Origin: Rhizobium sp. 9140
GTDB taxonomy: Bacteria; Pseudomonadota; Alphaproteobacteria; Rhizobiales; Rhizobiaceae
Reading direction: 5' to 3'
DNA: 64,000 bases
Assembly (NCBI RefSeq): GCF_900067135.1
Contig: NZ_FJUR01000002.1
Coordinates: forward strand, 609,501-673,500
The position numbers and the translations under genes are program-made. Below the pieces are notes generated by a model. The model did no database searches and had not been told where the DNA came from. It saw only the letters and a program-made list of their open reading frames with translations. Of the stretch, positions 63,272 to 64,000 are shown piece by piece (the stretch's first letter is position 1; every line of letters starts with the position of its first letter).

Positions 63272-64000
63272 ATGGCACCGCACCGCCTCGACGTTCTCGG
63301 CTTCGGTGCCGTCGCCATCGACGACATCGTCTATGTCGATCGCCCGCTGAAGACGGGGAAAGGCAAGGTCGTGGGGCGCACGCGAGACTTCGGCGGCAAC
63401 GTCGCCACCGCCCTCGTGGCGGTTGCGAAACTGGGCGGCCAGGCAGGCTTCATCGGCTGGCTCGGCAGCACGCCGGACGAGGATCCGAGTGCAAGCGAAC
63501 TGGAGCGGCAGGGCGTGGACGTTTCCCGCGCCCCGCGCCGGCCCGATGCCCGTGCCATCCGCTCCGTCATCACCGTCGGGCCGGATGGCGATCGTTTCAT
63601 CGCCTATGACGACGATGTGCCTCACGGGACCTGCGACGATCTGAGCGACGAGACGCTGTCGGAGGCTCGTGTTCTGCTCGTCGATGGGTATGCAACGCAT
63701 TCCGAGCGGACCGTTGCGCGGGCGCGTGCCCTCGGATTGTCGGTGGTTGCCGACATCGAATGGTCGATCGGCACGGCGACGAACCGCCTGATCGCTCTCG
63801 CCGATCATCTCGTCCTGCCGCTGGCCTATGCCGAGGCGCAGACGGGCGAGACCGCGCCTGCTGCCATCCTTCGACATCTGTGGACCGACGACCGGGCAGC
63901 TGTCGTCCTGACCGACGGCGATCGCGGCGCCTTCGTGAGGCAGGCGGGCGATGCCGGAAACTGGCACGTGCCGGCCTACGCGGTTCGTGCTGTGGATACG
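63272..64000 (+). CDS. PfkB-family carbohydrate kinase (3' end beyond the window)
   Basis: First 243 residues of a ribokinase-like kinase. DVLGFGAVAIDDIVYVDRP, FGGNVATALVAVAKLGGQAGFIGWLG, and LVDGYATH are present; the C-terminal DTxGAGD catalytic motif is beyond the right edge, since the last bases read AVDT. Starts 4 nt after the aldolase stop. Together with that aldolase it recalls the kinase-aldolase pair of sulfo-EMP-type pathways, but no sulfosugar gene is visible here. Confidence 0.88.
   Translation, partial: MAPHRLDVLGFGAVAIDDIVYVDRPLKTGKGKVVGRTRDFGGNVATALVAVAKLGGQAGFIGWLGSTPDEDPSASELERQGVDVSRAPRRPDARAIRSVITVGPDGDRFIAYDDDVPHGTCDDLSDETLSEARVLLVDGYATHSERTVARARALGLSVVADIEWSIGTATNRLIALADHLVLPLAYAEAQTGETAPAAILRHLWTDDRAAVVLTDGDRGAFVRQAGDAGNWHVPAYAVRAVDT

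Noticed and set aside
62449..63327. Minus-strand frame opposite the LsrF-type aldolase
   Set aside because: Complement of a well-supported aldolase gene; no regulatory or domain features.

Overview
The window is GC-rich, gene-dense DNA that reads as an alphaproteobacterial accessory replicon or accessory chromosomal region, most likely from the Rhizobiaceae (Rhizobium/Sinorhizobium/Shinella-like). Evidence is the many ABC uptake systems, each with its own LacI, DeoR, TetR, LysR or ArsR regulator, the biuret hydrolase/allophanate hydrolase pair, the glycine-betaine and N-methyl-amine genes, and a propionyl-CoA carboxylase/methylmalonyl-CoA mutase operon of rhizobial layout. No rRNA, tRNA, CRISPR array, phage or recognisable insertion sequence was seen. 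The taxon is inferred from gene content only.

Layout. 1-2.8 kb: the end of a peptide-type ABC importer (two ATPases) and a cytosine-deaminase-like amidohydrolase. 3.0-12.0 kb: an iron-uptake island with FecI-type sigma factor, FecR-type regulator, STN-domain TonB receptor, DUF2218 protein, a periplasmic binding protein, two permeases, an ATPase and two small secreted proteins. 12-18 kb: small regulator/transporter units (MFS plus ArsR, a broken MFS gene, an EamA exporter, TetR/RidA with a threefold operator, LysR/aldo-keto reductase). 18.1-24.4 kb: a betaine-type ABC importer, a TetR regulator and an N-methyl-amine demethylase flavoprotein. 25-28.2 kb: LacI regulator, a broken epimerase::TetR chimera and a zinc-type oxidoreductase. 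28.7-36.3 kb: a seven-gene operon coupling an ABC importer to biuret hydrolase, a catalytically dead paralogue and allophanate hydrolase. 36.6-44.4 kb: monooxygenase, questin-oxidase-like gene, DeoR regulator, HAD phosphatase, FGGY kinase, BtpA-family protein and SDR, linked to the biuret operon by a shared TCAAACA promoter motif. 44.6-45.5 kb: gene debris. 45.6-51.9 kb: propionyl-CoA to succinyl-CoA pathway. 51.9-52.5 kb: more debris. 52.8-64 kb: a large sugar or glycoside catabolic cluster with no transporter visible, running off the right edge.

Two themes stand out. First, at least five places look like deletion scars in which the head of one gene is joined to the tail of another or of itself (13.6, 26.2, 44.6, 45.2 and 52.2 kb); one of them has removed most of a PccR-like regulator beside the propionate operon. 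Second, several promoters carry clean palindromes or repeats that can be matched to the neighbouring repressor (ATACG-N3-CGTAT x3; GTTCRA-N6-TYGAAC x2; TCAAACA repeats at five promoters; CGAAAGAAA/TTTCTTTCG; a 26-bp dyad at 56.03 kb). Two unrelated importers also share a strong hairpin between the binding-protein gene and its permease gene, as expected for setting excess binding protein.

The best candidate for an undescribed pathway is the 52.8-64 kb cluster: two Gfo/Idh/MocA dehydrogenases, two xylose-isomerase-like TIM-barrel enzymes, two alpha/beta hydrolases, a ribulose-phosphate-3-epimerase homologue, ROK and PfkB kinases and a class I DeoC/LsrF-type aldolase. The substrate cannot be read from sequence.
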